From positions 2,834,501-2,898,500 of the forward strand of contig NZ_CP108430.1 of NCBI RefSeq assembly GCF_041435335.1: a stretch of 64,000 bases of DNA, in the 5' to 3' direction. Shown here piece after piece: positions 1 to 8,715 of this stretch. The stretch's first letter is position 1. Each line of letters opens with the position of its first letter. The stretch comes from Streptomyces sp. NBC_01283 (GTDB lineage Bacteria > Actinomycetota > Actinomycetes > Streptomycetales > Streptomycetaceae). The position numbers and the translations under genes are program-made. The notes under the pieces are model-generated. The model had not been told where the DNA came from. It ran no database searches and worked only from the letters and a program-made list of their open reading frames with translations.

Positions 1-90
1 GGAGGGTGGGCCGCTCAATTTGGTCCAGACCAATCAAGTTGTCAAGGTCTCGTCAAGACCTGTTCCGCCTACTCCCGATCTGTTCCTCGT

Positions 91-594
91 CTACTCCTGC
101 GGCTGCTCCCCGTCCCGCGGTACCAACTGCGCCGCCGCCTCATGCATCGCGAGTTCGAGAAGTGCCGGATCCGTCAGCGTGCCCGAGCCGTCGGGCGGGA
201 CGAGCCAGCGGACACCACCCGTGGACCGCCCCGGGTAAGGGACCACGATCCACGTGCCGCTGCCCGCACCGCGTACGCCCGTGCCGATCCAGCGGGCCAC
301 CGTGCCCGCCGGGACGAAGAACCCCATGCGGGAGTCGCCGAAGTCCGCGAGCACGGGGCCCGGACGGTCGATGCAGCGGGTCAGTACGTCGAGCGTGGGA
401 TAGCCGAGTTCGCCGGGAAGGATGAGTACGTCCCAGAGCCTGCCCGCAGGAAGGAGCGCCACCCCGAGGGGGTTGCGCTCCCATTCCCAGCGGCAGGCCT
501 CCGGATCCGGCGCAACCGACACCAGCCATTCGACCGCCGACTTCGCTCCCGAGCCCGACCCCGAACCCGAGCCCGATCCAGTCATGCCAGTCAT
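91..594 (-). CDS. hypothetical protein with Gly-Ser N-terminus
   Basis: This 167-residue protein is not recognised. It opens with about eight Ser-Gly dipeptides after two Met-Thr-Gly steps, then a compact soluble domain with a central Trp/Glu-rich stretch (EACRWEWERNP) and a Val/Ile-rich segment near residue 120. No signal peptide or membrane segment is seen. The ATG at 594 is preferred over the one at 585 because a GGAGG lies 7 nt upstream. That ribosome-binding site is part of an 18-bp perfect hairpin (601-652). The gene lies downstream of the polyamine operon in the same direction and could be expressed by read-through if the hairpin does not terminate. Function unknown. Confidence 0.7.
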   Translation of the reverse strand: MTGMTGSGSGSGSGSGAKSAVEWLVSVAPDPEACRWEWERNPLGVALLPAGRLWDVLILPGELGYPTLDVLTRCIDRPGPVLADFGDSRMGFFVPAGTVARWIGTGVRGAGSGTWIVVPYPGRSTGGVRWLVPPDGSGTLTDPALLELAMHEAAAQLVPRDGEQPQE

Positions 595-600
595 GGCGGG

Positions 601-652
601 ACCTCCCTCTCTCCTGTGCGGCAGTTGTGCCTGTCACAGGAGAGAGGGAGGT
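601..652 (-). promoter_or_regulatory. 18-bp perfect inverted repeat covering a ribosome-binding site
   Basis: Arms 601-618 and 635-652 are exactly complementary, and the 16-nt loop adds a further GGCA/TGCC stem. On the minus strand the 3' arm ends in GAGGGAGGT, which includes the ribosome-binding site of the gene starting at 594. It could be a translational block, the terminator of the polyamine operon ending at 736, or both. There is no U-tract. Confidence 0.75.
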
Positions 653-735
653 CCGGCCGCAGCATTACGCGGGTTCCGGGAACTTGTTGACGAAGAGTCG
701 ACAGGAGGCCGTCAAAGCCACCGAACCCCTACTGG

Positions 736-2154
736 TCAGCTGTCGAAGCCCAGGCCCAGCTTGTCCATGGTCTTCAGCCACAGATTGCGCCTGCCGCCGT
801 TCTCGTCAGCCCGGGCGAGCGACCACTTGGTCAGGGCCACGCCCGTCCACGCGAACGGCTCGGGCGGGAACGGCAGCGGCTTCGTGCGCACCATCTCCAG
901 GGACGTACGCTCCGTGCGCTCGCCCGAGAGCAGGTCCAGCATGACGTCGGCGCCGAAGCGCGTGGCCCCGACACCGAGGCCCGTGTAGCCCGCCGCGTAC
1001 GCGACGCGGCCCGCGTGGGCCGTCCCGAAGAACGCCGAGAAGCGCGAGCACGTGTCGATCGCGCCGCCCCACGCGTGCGTGAACCGGACCCCCTCAAGCT
1101 GCGGGAAGCAGGTGAAGAAGTGGCCCGCGAGCTTCGCGTACGTCTCGGGGCGGTCGTCGTGCTCGGCACGCAGCTTGCCGCCGAACGGATAGATCGCGTC
1201 GTAACCGCCCCACAGGATGCGGTTGTCGGCGGAGAGCCGGAAGTAGTGGAACTGGTTGGCGCTGTCACCCAGGCCCTGGCGGTTCTTCCAGCCGATGGCC
1301 GCGAGCTGCTCCTCGGTCAGCGGCTCCGTCATCAACGCGTAGTCGTAGACCGGGACCGTGTAGGCGCGGACACGCTTGACCAGCGAAGGGAAGATGTTCG
1401 TGGCGAGCGCGACCTGCCGGGCGCGGATCCGGCCGTACGGGGTGCGTACGGCCATTCCGGCGCCGGACGAGACGAGTTCGAGGGCGGGCGTGTGCTCGTA
1501 GACGCGTACGCCCTTCTCCAGGCAGGCGCGCTTGAGGCCCCAAGCCAGCTTCGCCGGGTGGAGCATGGCGACGCCCTCGCGGTCCCAGAGGCCGCCGAGG
1601 AAGGTCGGCGAGTCGACGTGCTCGCGCAGGGCGTCCGCGTCGAGCAGCTCGGAGCCGCCCGCGAGGCCGTGCTCCGCCATCTCCTCGTACATCTCGTGCA
1701 GTTCGGCGAGCTGGTGCGGCTGGGTGGCCACGTCGATCTCACCGGTGCGCTCGAAGTCGCAGTCGATGGAGTAGCGCTTGACGGCCGCCTCGATCTCGTC
1801 GAGGTTGCGGGCGCCGAGCTCCTCGAGCCTGGCGATCTCGCCGGGCCAGCGGGACAGGCCGTTCGCGATGCCGTGGGTGAGGGAGGCCGCGCAGAAACCG
1901 CCGTTGCGGCCGGAGGCGGCCCAGCCCACCTCGCGGCCCTCGACCAGGACCACGTCGCGGCCCGGGTCGCGCTCCTTGGCGATGAGCGCGGTCCACAGTC
2001 CGCTGTAGCCGCCGCCCACGACGAGCAGGTCGCCCTGCACGTCACCGGTGAGGGCGGGCTCGGCGCGTGGTTTGCCGGGGTCGTCCAGCCAGTACGAGAC
2101 CGGCTGGGCGTCGGAAAGGGACTTGGTCCAACGGGTCATGGCGCTTGGGGCCAT
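736..2154 (-). CDS. FAD-dependent oxidoreductase, gamma-glutamylputrescine oxidase-like
   Basis: A 472-residue DAO/DadA-family flavoprotein. The N-terminal dinucleotide fold is visible as VVGGGYSGLWTA (about residues 44-56), followed by GWAASGRNGGF, typical of PuuB/glycine-oxidase-like enzymes. The C-terminus has GYTGLGVGATRFGADVM, the second FAD-contact region. Such enzymes oxidise amines or N-substituted amino acids to an aldehyde plus hydrogen peroxide. As last gene of an operon with a polyamine importer and an aldehyde dehydrogenase, the inferred substrate is gamma-glutamylputrescine or a polyamine. The ATG at 2154 has AAGGAG 8 nt upstream. It starts 29 bp after potC. No gamma-glutamylputrescine synthetase is seen in the window. 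Confidence 0.85.
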   Translation of the reverse strand: MAPSAMTRWTKSLSDAQPVSYWLDDPGKPRAEPALTGDVQGDLLVVGGGYSGLWTALIAKERDPGRDVVLVEGREVGWAASGRNGGFCAASLTHGIANGLSRWPGEIARLEELGARNLDEIEAAVKRYSIDCDFERTGEIDVATQPHQLAELHEMYEEMAEHGLAGGSELLDADALREHVDSPTFLGGLWDREGVAMLHPAKLAWGLKRACLEKGVRVYEHTPALELVSSGAGMAVRTPYGRIRARQVALATNIFPSLVKRVRAYTVPVYDYALMTEPLTEEQLAAIGWKNRQGLGDSANQFHYFRLSADNRILWGGYDAIYPFGGKLRAEHDDRPETYAKLAGHFFTCFPQLEGVRFTHAWGGAIDTCSRFSAFFGTAHAGRVAYAAGYTGLGVGATRFGADVMLDLLSGERTERTSLEMVRTKPLPFPPEPFAWTGVALTKWSLARADENGGRRNLWLKTMDKLGLGFDS

Positions 2155-2183
2155 GATTTCCACTCCTTCGGAACGGCCGGGTA

Positions 2184-2987
2184 TTACCGGGCCTGCTTGT
2201 TGCGGCGCTTGGAGACGATCATGCCGCCGAGCACCAGGAGAACGGCGACGAGGAACATCGCCGTACCGATCACATTGATCTGAACGGGCGTACCGCGCTG
2301 TGCCGATCCCCAGACGAACATGGGGAAGGTCACGGTGGAGCCCGCGTTGAAGTTCGTGATGATGAAGTCGTCGAAGGAAAGCGCGAAAGCGAGCAGCGCG
2401 CCCGCCGCGATGCCCGGTGCTGCGATCGGCAGCGTGACCCGGACGAAGGTCTGCACGGGGCCCGCGTAGAGGTCCTGCGCGGCCTGTTCCAGGCGCGGGT
2501 CCATGGACATCACGCGCGCCTTGACGGCGGTCACCACGAAGCTGAGGCAGAACATGATGTGGGCGATGAGGATCGTCCAGAAGCCGAGCTGCGCGCCCAT
2601 GTTGAGGAAGAGCGTGAGCAGCGACGCGGCCATGACGACCTCGGGCATCGCCATCGGCAGGAAGATCAGCGAGCTCACCGCGCCGCGCGCCCGGAAGCGG
2701 TAGCGGACGAGCGCGAAGGCGATCATCGTGCCTAGCACGGTCGCGCCGATCGTCGCCCAGGTCGCGATCTGCAGGCTCAGCGAGAGCGAGCCGCACATGT
2801 CGGCGACACCGCAGGGGTCCTTCCAGGCGTCGAGCGAGAATTCCTGCCAGGCGTAATTGAAGCGCCCCTTCGGCTTGTTGAAGGAGAACACCGTCACGAC
2901 GACATTCGGGAGCAGCAGATACGCGAGCGTCAACAGACCCGCGATGACGACGAATTTGCCCCGGAGCCAGCGGAAGAAGGCAGCCAT
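2184..2987 (-). CDS. potC: polyamine ABC transporter permease PotC
   Basis: This 267-residue inner-membrane permease has six hydrophobic spans. The EAA-loop region RLEQAAQDLYAGPVQTF, which contacts the ATPase, lies near residues 160-180. It matches the PotC/YdcV group, which pairs with PotB as a heterodimeric channel. The ATG overlaps the potB stop by one base (TGATG), indicating translational coupling. The short N-terminus leads straight into the first span. Substrate assignment to spermidine/putrescine rests on family and on the neighbouring PotD and amine oxidase. Confidence 0.9.
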   Translation of the reverse strand: MAAFFRWLRGKFVVIAGLLTLAYLLLPNVVVTVFSFNKPKGRFNYAWQEFSLDAWKDPCGVADMCGSLSLSLQIATWATIGATVLGTMIAFALVRYRFRARGAVSSLIFLPMAMPEVVMAASLLTLFLNMGAQLGFWTILIAHIMFCLSFVVTAVKARVMSMDPRLEQAAQDLYAGPVQTFVRVTLPIAAPGIAAGALLAFALSFDDFIITNFNAGSTVTFPMFVWGSAQRGTPVQINVIGTAMFLVAVLLVLGGMIVSKRRNKQAR

Positions 2988-3916
2988 CAGACGAGATCCT
3001 CCGTCCCGGACTTGCGGATGTAGAAGGTGACCATGACGAGGATGGCCGCCATGAGGATGAAGGAAAGGGCCGCGGCCGTCGGATAGTCCAGGATGCGCAG
3101 GAATTGCGTCTGGATGACGTTGCCGACCATGCGGGTGTCGGTGGATCCGAGCAGATCCGCGTTCACGTAGTCGCCCGCCGCCGGAATGAAGGTGAGCAGG
3201 GTCCCGGAGACGACGCCCGGCATGGAGAGCGGGAAGGTCACCTTGCGGAAGGTCGTGGACGGCTTCGCGTAGAGGTCGCCGGCGGCTTCGTGCAGGCGGC
3301 CGTCGATGCGCTCCAGGGAGGTGTAGAGCGGCAGGATCATGAACGGCAGGAAGTTGTACGTGAGTCCGCAGATCACCGCCAGTGGAGTCGCGAGGACCCG
3401 GTCGCCGTCCGTCACGCCGAGCCAGCTGGTGACGTCCAGGACGTGCAGCGTGTTGAGGGCGCCCACGACGGGGCCGCCGTCCGCGAGGATCGTCTTCCAC
3501 GCCAGCGTACGGATGAGGAAGCTGGTGAAGAACGGCGCGATGACCAGGATCAGGATGAGATTGCGCCAGCGGCCCGCGCGGAACGCGATGAGATACGCGA
3601 GCGGATAGCCGAGCAGCAGGCACAGGATCGTGGCGGAGCCCGCGTACATCACCGAGCGCAGGAACTGCGGCCAGTAGTCGTTCAGGGCGTCCCAGTAGGT
3701 GGCGAAGTGCCAGGTGACCTTGAAGCCGTCTTCCAGGGAGCCCGTCTGGACGGACGTCGATGCCTGGTAGACCAGCGGCAGCGCGAAGAAGACGACGAGC
3801 CAGAGGATGCCGGGGAGCAGCAGCCAGTAGGGGACGAGGCGGCCCCGCTTGCGGATCTTGCGCGGCGGCTCGTCCGGCTCCTGCGCCGGGGGCGCCTTGG
3901 TGAGGGTGGTCGTCAT
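2987..3916 (-). CDS. potB: polyamine ABC transporter permease PotB
   Basis: A 309-residue permease with a basic N-terminal cytoplasmic stretch (PPRKIRKRGR) followed by six predicted spans. The EAA loop (RLHEAAGDLYAKPSTTF) lies in the C-terminal half. It belongs to the PotB group and would form the membrane channel with PotC. The ATG at 3916 overlaps the potA stop as ATGA (4 nt), so potA-potB-potC are translationally linked. Confidence 0.9.
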   Translation of the reverse strand: MTTTLTKAPPAQEPDEPPRKIRKRGRLVPYWLLLPGILWLVVFFALPLVYQASTSVQTGSLEDGFKVTWHFATYWDALNDYWPQFLRSVMYAGSATILCLLLGYPLAYLIAFRAGRWRNLILILVIAPFFTSFLIRTLAWKTILADGGPVVGALNTLHVLDVTSWLGVTDGDRVLATPLAVICGLTYNFLPFMILPLYTSLERIDGRLHEAAGDLYAKPSTTFRKVTFPLSMPGVVSGTLLTFIPAAGDYVNADLLGSTDTRMVGNVIQTQFLRILDYPTAAALSFILMAAILVMVTFYIRKSGTEDLV

Positions 3917-5073
3917 GCGGAGGCGTCCTCCTCGACCTTCTCGACGCCCGCGTCGATGTCCTGGGCGGCGTCCAGGCCGAAGGTGTGGGCGGGGTTCCAG
4001 TGCAGGACGACCTCGACGCCGGGGACGAGGCGGGTGTCGCGCTCGATGTTCTGGGCGTAGACCTCGAAGTCCTCGCAGAGCGGGCTGTTGACGACGTACT
4101 GCGTCGATACACCGATGAAGCTGCTGTCGGCGATGCGGCCCGTGATGCGGTTGCGGCCCTCGGGGATCTGCCCGGCCTCGTCGGCGTGCGTGAGGGAGAT
4201 CTTCTCGGGGCGTACGCCGAGGATGACCTTGCCGCCGGTGGTGGTGGGGGCGGTACATCGGGCGGCGGGCAGGACGAGCTTGCCGTCGCCTGCCTTGAGG
4301 GTGAGGTCGTCGCCGCTGCGGCCCGCGATCTCGGCCTCTATGAAGTTCGAGGTGCCGAGGAAGTTGGCGACGAAGGTGGTGCGGGGGTTCTCGTAGAGGT
4401 CGGCGGGGGCGCCGAGCTGTTCGACCTGGCCCGCGTTCATCACCGCGACCTGGTCGGCCATCGTCATGGCCTCCTCCTGGTCGTGGGTGACGTGGATGAA
4501 GGTGATGCCCACCTCGGTCTGGATGCGCTTGAGTTCGAGCTGCATCTGCCGGCGCAGCTTCAGGTCGAGTGCGCCGAGCGGCTCGTCGAGGAGGAGCACC
4601 TTGGGGTGGTTGATCAGAGCGCGGGCGACGGCGACGCGCTGCTGCTGGCCGCCGGAGAGCTGGTGCGGCTTCTTGCGGGCCTGCTCGCCGAGCTGGACGA
4701 GGTCGAGCATGTCGCCGACCTTGCCCTTCACGGACTTGATGCCGCGGCGGCGCAGGCCGAAGGCGACGTTCTCGAAGATGTCGAGGTGCGGGAAGAGCGC
4801 GTACGACTGGAAGACGGTGTTGACGGGCCGCTTGTACGGCGGCAGCGCCGTGACGTCCTGCTCGCCGAGGTGCACGGTGCCGGAGCTGGGCTCCTCCAGG
4901 CCCGCGATCATGCGGAGCGTGGTGGTCTTGCCACAGCCGGACGCGCCGAGCAGCGCGAAGAAGGAGCCCTGCGGCACGGTGAGGTCAAGGGGGCGGACGG
5001 CCGTGAAGGAGCCGTATGTCTTGCTGATCCCGGTGAGGCGGACGTCGCCGCCGTGTTCTGTAGCAGTCGTCAT
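3913..5073 (-). CDS. potA: polyamine ABC transporter ATPase PotA
   Basis: A 386-residue importer ATPase that energises PotBC. In order: Walker A GASGCGKTT (near residue 40), Q-loop FQSYALFPH, signature LSGGQQQR, Walker B VLLLDEPLGALD, H-loop VTHDQ, then a C-terminal TOBE-type regulatory domain beginning around residue 280. Length and layout are normal for PotA/CysA-type subunits. The ATG at 5073 lies 74 bp after the potD stop. The ribosome-binding site is weak (CTGGA about 8 nt upstream), so the start is probable, not certain. Confidence 0.92.
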   Translation of the reverse strand: MTTATEHGGDVRLTGISKTYGSFTAVRPLDLTVPQGSFFALLGASGCGKTTTLRMIAGLEEPSSGTVHLGEQDVTALPPYKRPVNTVFQSYALFPHLDIFENVAFGLRRRGIKSVKGKVGDMLDLVQLGEQARKKPHQLSGGQQQRVAVARALINHPKVLLLDEPLGALDLKLRRQMQLELKRIQTEVGITFIHVTHDQEEAMTMADQVAVMNAGQVEQLGAPADLYENPRTTFVANFLGTSNFIEAEIAGRSGDDLTLKAGDGKLVLPAARCTAPTTTGGKVILGVRPEKISLTHADEAGQIPEGRNRITGRIADSSFIGVSTQYVVNSPLCEDFEVYAQNIERDTRLVPGVEVVLHWNPAHTFGLDAAQDIDAGVEKVEEDASA

Positions 5074-5147
5074 GGTGCGTCCAGGGGTCGAGGGGAGAGA
5101 GTCGAGGGGACTACAGGGGCTACGGGGACTACAGAGGCACGTGGCCG

Positions 5148-6392
5148 TCAGGCACCGGTCAGCTTGGCGAACTTCTCCTCGTACGCCGTCTCTTCCTTCG
5201 GCGTCAGCGAGCGGAACCCGTGCGACTTCGCGGCCATCTCCTTGTCCGGGAGGATCAGCGGGTTGTCCGCGGCGTCCTTGTCGAGCTTCGCCAGCGCGGG
5301 CCGCACCCCGTCCACGGGGCAGACGTAGTTGATGTACGCGGCGAGGCGCGCGGCGGGCTCGGGCTCGTAGTAGTAGTCGATGAGCCGCTCGGCGTTGGCC
5401 TTGTGGCGCGCCTTGTTCGGGACGAGCAGGTTGTCCGTGGACGTGATGTAGCCCTGGTCCGGGATGTGGAAGTCGATGTCCGGGTTGTCGGCCTTCAGCT
5501 GGACGATGTCGCCGGCCCAGGCCAGACACGCGGCGAGGTCGCCCTTGTCGAGGTCCGAGGTGTAGTCGTTGCCCGTGAAGCGGCGGATCTGCTTCTTGTC
5601 GACGGCCTTCTGCAGGCGGGCGATGGCCGCGTCGAAGTCGTCGTCGGTGAACTTCGAGGGGTCCTTGCCCATGTCGATGAGCGTCATGCCGACGCTGTCG
5701 CGCATCTCGGAGAGGAAGCCGACACGCCCCTTGAGCTTGGGGTTGTCCAGGAGCTGCGACACGGAGGTGATCTCTTCGCCGTCGGTCGCCTTCTTGTTGT
5801 ACGCGATGACGGTGGAGATGCCGGTCCAGGGATACGAGTAGGACCGCCCGGGGTCCCAGTCCGGGTTGCGGAACTGGGCGGCCAGGTTCGTGTACGCGTG
5901 CGGCAGGTTGGCCGGGTCCAGTTTCTGGACCCAGCCGAAGCGGATGAGCCGGGCCGCCAGCCAGTCCGTGACGCAGATGAGGTCGCGTCCGGTGTCCTGG
6001 CCCGCCGCGAGCTGCGGCTTGATCTTCCCGAAGAACTCGACGTTGTCGTTGATGTCCTCGGTGTACTTGACCTTGATCCCGGTGCGCTTCGTGAACGCGT
6101 CCAGGGTGGGGCGCCGCTCTTTGTCGTCGACGTCCATGTACTCGGTCCAGTTGGAGAAGGTGATCTGCTTCTCCTTGGCCGAGTGGTCCTCGGACGAGAC
6201 GTCGCCCTGGCCCTTGCTCGCGGCCGGGATCCCGCAGGCGCTGAGCGCCCCGAGACCGCCGACGGCGAACGCGCCGCTCGCCGAGGCCCGCAGCATGGAC
6301 CGGCGGGTGAGGGAGGCCCTGCCGTTCCTGAGGCTGCGGTGCATGGCGGCCAGTTGGGCCGGGGAGAGGCGGTTGGGCTCGTACTGCTCCAT
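5148..6392 (-). CDS. potD: polyamine-binding lipoprotein PotD (Tat-type signal)
   Basis: A 414-residue extracellular solute-binding protein of the PotD/PotF family. A 27-residue N-terminal extension precedes a twin-arginine signal (TRRSMLR) and a lipobox-like LSAC, so it is probably exported folded and lipid-anchored. The mature part has family landmarks (FSNWTEYMD near the start, TGNDYTSDLDKGDLAAC, LIDYYYEPE near the end). It sits 62 bp after the aldehyde dehydrogenase stop and before potA in one minus-strand operon. A paralog lies at 17406-18596. Confidence 0.9.
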   Translation of the reverse strand: MEQYEPNRLSPAQLAAMHRSLRNGRASLTRRSMLRASASGAFAVGGLGALSACGIPAASKGQGDVSSEDHSAKEKQITFSNWTEYMDVDDKERRPTLDAFTKRTGIKVKYTEDINDNVEFFGKIKPQLAAGQDTGRDLICVTDWLAARLIRFGWVQKLDPANLPHAYTNLAAQFRNPDWDPGRSYSYPWTGISTVIAYNKKATDGEEITSVSQLLDNPKLKGRVGFLSEMRDSVGMTLIDMGKDPSKFTDDDFDAAIARLQKAVDKKQIRRFTGNDYTSDLDKGDLAACLAWAGDIVQLKADNPDIDFHIPDQGYITSTDNLLVPNKARHKANAERLIDYYYEPEPAARLAAYINYVCPVDGVRPALAKLDKDAADNPLILPDKEMAAKSHGFRSLTPKEETAYEEKFAKLTGA

Positions 6393-6454
6393 GCGCTTGG
6401 TTGCCCTTTCGGGAGGATGGGCGGCCGCTGGTCGGACGGCCTTCCAGCTGTCGG

Positions 6455-7957
6455 CTATCGGTCCCCGAAGATCGTGCGGTGCCAGTCCTTGCGGACGACC
6501 GCGGTGTTGTCGAACATGACGTGCTTGATCTGCGTGTATTCCTCGAAGGAGTAGGCGGACATGTCCTTGCCGTAGCCGGATGCCTTGTATCCGCCGTGCG
6601 GCATCTCGCTCAGGATCGGGATGTGGTCGTTGACCCACACGCAGCCGGCCTTGATCTCGCGCGTCGCCCGGTTGGCGCGGAACACGTCACGGCTCCAGGC
6701 GGAGGCGGCAAGTCCGTACGGGGTGTCGTTCGCGAGCCTGATCCCCTCCTCGTCGGAGTCGAAGGGCAGCACGACAAGAACAGGCCCGAAGACCTCGGAC
6801 TGCACGATCTCGCTGTCCTGCGCGGCATCGGCGATGAGGGTCGGCTTGTAGAAGGCACCGGGGTGGTCGAGTGCCTCGCCGCCGGTGACCACGCGCGCGT
6901 AGGAGCGTGCCCGGTCGACGAAACCGGCGACGCGGTCACGGTGGACGTGCGAGATGAGCGGCCCGAGGTCGGTGTCCTCGGCGAAGGGATCACCGAGCCG
7001 GACACTCTCCATGAGCTCGGCGACCCCTTCCACGAAGGCGTCGTAGAGCGGCCGTTGCACGTACGCGCGCGTGGCGGCAGTGCAGTCCTGGCCGGTGTTG
7101 ATGAGCGCACCGGCGACCGCGCCGTGCACGGCGGCTTCGAGGTCGGCGTCGTCGAAGACGACGAAGGGCGCCTTGCCGCCGAGCTCCAGGTGCAGCCGCT
7201 TCACGGTGGCGGTGGCGATCTCGGCGACGCGCTTGCCGACGCCGGTGGACCCGGTGAACGAGGTCATGGCGACGTCGGGGTGGCCCACGAGCCGCTCGCC
7301 CGCGTCGCGCCCGGCCCCGCTGATGATGTTGACGACACCGTCGGGGATGCCCGCCTCGGTGGCGGCCTGCGCGAAGAGGAGCGAGGTGAAGGGGGTGAGC
7401 TCGGCGGGCTTCAGGACGATCGTGTTGCCCGCGGCGATGGCGGGAAGCACCTTCCAGGCGGCCATCTGGAGGGGGTAGTTCCAGGGCGCGATGGACCCGA
7501 CGACACCGATGGGCTCACGCCGTACGTACGAGGTGTGGTCACCGGAGTACTCACCGGCCGACTGCCCTTGGAGGTGCCGGGCCGCTCCCGCGAAGAAGGC
7601 GGCATTGTCGACAGTCCCGGGTACGTCGAACTCCCGGCTGAGCTTGATGGGCTTGCCGCACTGGAGCGACTCGGCCTGCGCGAACTCCTCCGCGCGCTCG
7701 GCCAGTACACCGGCGAAACGGTGCATGGCGTCGGAGCGCTCGCCGGGGGTCGCGCCCGCCCACTCGGGGAAGGCGTGCGCGGCGGCGGCCACCGCGGCGT
7801 CGACGTCCTTCTCGCCCGCGAGTTCGTACCGGTGCACCTCGTCACCGGTGGCCGGGTCGACGACGGCGTGGGAGCGCCCTGAGGTGCCCTTGGTCAGCCG
7901 TCCCGCGATGTACTGCGCGCCTTCCGCGAAGTGGTCCTGCGCCTGGAAGTTGTGCAT
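6455..7957 (-). CDS. gamma-aminobutyraldehyde-type aldehyde dehydrogenase
   Basis: A 500-residue NAD(P)-dependent aldehyde dehydrogenase. Catalytic and binding residues are visible: Asn160 in APWNYP, Lys183 in LKPAELTP, Glu258 in LELGGKAP and Cys292 in GQDCTAATR. Sequence and context fit the PuuC/PatD group, which oxidises gamma-aminobutyraldehyde (or its gamma-glutamyl form) to GABA. It is the first gene of the minus-strand operon that continues into potDABC and the FAD oxidase, which would supply its aldehyde substrate. The ATG at 7957 has a strong GGAGGAGAG 4 nt upstream. The upstream region 7958-8163 is relatively AT-rich and contains inverted repeats. Confidence 0.9.
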   Translation of the reverse strand: MHNFQAQDHFAEGAQYIAGRLTKGTSGRSHAVVDPATGDEVHRYELAGEKDVDAAVAAAAHAFPEWAGATPGERSDAMHRFAGVLAERAEEFAQAESLQCGKPIKLSREFDVPGTVDNAAFFAGAARHLQGQSAGEYSGDHTSYVRREPIGVVGSIAPWNYPLQMAAWKVLPAIAAGNTIVLKPAELTPFTSLLFAQAATEAGIPDGVVNIISGAGRDAGERLVGHPDVAMTSFTGSTGVGKRVAEIATATVKRLHLELGGKAPFVVFDDADLEAAVHGAVAGALINTGQDCTAATRAYVQRPLYDAFVEGVAELMESVRLGDPFAEDTDLGPLISHVHRDRVAGFVDRARSYARVVTGGEALDHPGAFYKPTLIADAAQDSEIVQSEVFGPVLVVLPFDSDEEGIRLANDTPYGLAASAWSRDVFRANRATREIKAGCVWVNDHIPILSEMPHGGYKASGYGKDMSAYSFEEYTQIKHVMFDNTAVVRKDWHRTIFGDR

Positions 7958-8047
7958 GACGCTCTCCTCCGCCGTCGCCCCCGTCCCAGGGGGTCGGCGT
8001 AGCTCCAGATCGATTTGAGTGCCGATCCTGACAGAGCAGTGGTACTC

Positions 8048-8091
8048 CAACAAGTGATTCCGTTGTTGCCTTTTGGTTACGCGACGGAATC
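8048..8091. promoter_or_regulatory. inverted repeats in the aldehyde dehydrogenase/NADAR intergenic region
   Basis: Two overlapping inverted repeats occur in the divergent promoter region: CAACAA/TTGTTG (8048-8053 and 8063-8068) and GATTCCGT/ACGGAATC (8056-8063 and 8084-8091). This is one of the least GC-rich patches in the window. A repressor site for the polyamine operon is inferred; the binding protein is unknown. Confidence 0.45.
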
Positions 8092-8163
8092 TGTCGACCA
8101 GGTGTCGAGTCCTCCTGGAAAACCCAGGACGGAATGTCAGTGGTGCGTGCCAGACTCGCGTGC

Positions 8164-8715
8164 ATGACGAAGATCGACTCGGTGGACGCGCTGGTCGGGG
8201 CCGTGCGGTCCGGCGAGCGAGTGAAGTATCTGCACTTCTGGGGCCACCGTCCACGGCAGGACGGAACGCTCGGTCCGAGCTGCCTGAGCCAGTGGTGGCC
8301 GTCGCCGTTCACCGTGGACGGGGTGGAGTACGGGACGGCCGAGCACTGGATGATGGCCGCCAAGGCGCGCCTCTTCTCCGACGCGGAGGCCGAGACCGCG
8401 GTCCTTGCCGCGCGTACGCCCGCCGAGGCGAAGAACGCGGGGCGCTCGGTGCGGGGCTTCGACGAGGCGACGTGGGAGCGGGAGCGCTTCGGGATCGTGG
8501 TCGAGGGCAGCGTGCACAAGTTCGGGTCGACCGAAGCCCTGCGTTCGTTCCTGCTCGGCACGGGGTCACGGGTGCTGGTGGAGGCGAGCCCCCTGGACCG
8601 CATCTGGGGCATAGGCCTGCCGGCCGACGACGAGCGGGCCCAGGACCCGGAGAAGTGGCGGGGACCGAACCTGCTGGGCTTCGCCCTGATGGGGGCACGG
8701 GAGAGGCTTCGCTGA
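8164..8715 (+). CDS. NADAR-domain protein (YbiA-like N-glycosidase)
   Basis: A 183-residue single-domain protein. Recognisable NADAR features are the LHFWGH start of the fold, SQWWPSPF, the YGTAEHWMMAAKA helix, and the closing DRIWGIGL with NLLGFALM. Characterised members (YbiA, RibX) hydrolyse the N-glycosidic bond of damaged riboflavin-pathway intermediates; others act on ADP-ribose-linked substrates. Start choice is uncertain. The ATG at 8164 lacks a Shine-Dalgarno but has CAGACT 7 nt upstream, suiting a leaderless message; an in-frame ATG at 8134 follows AGGACGGA. It is divergent from the polyamine operon and no functional tie is evident. Confidence 0.88.
   Translation: MTKIDSVDALVGAVRSGERVKYLHFWGHRPRQDGTLGPSCLSQWWPSPFTVDGVEYGTAEHWMMAAKARLFSDAEAETAVLAARTPAEAKNAGRSVRGFDEATWERERFGIVVEGSVHKFGSTEALRSFLLGTGSRVLVEASPLDRIWGIGLPADDERAQDPEKWRGPNLLGFALMGARERLR

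Noticed and set aside
1..90. Coding sequence at the left edge
   Set aside because: The short plus-strand frames here overlap the gene at 91-594 antisense and show no motif; nothing else is visible in these bases.
1015..2283. Long plus-strand open frame opposite the FAD oxidase
   Set aside because: Antisense shadow with no recognisable motif and no ribosome-binding site.
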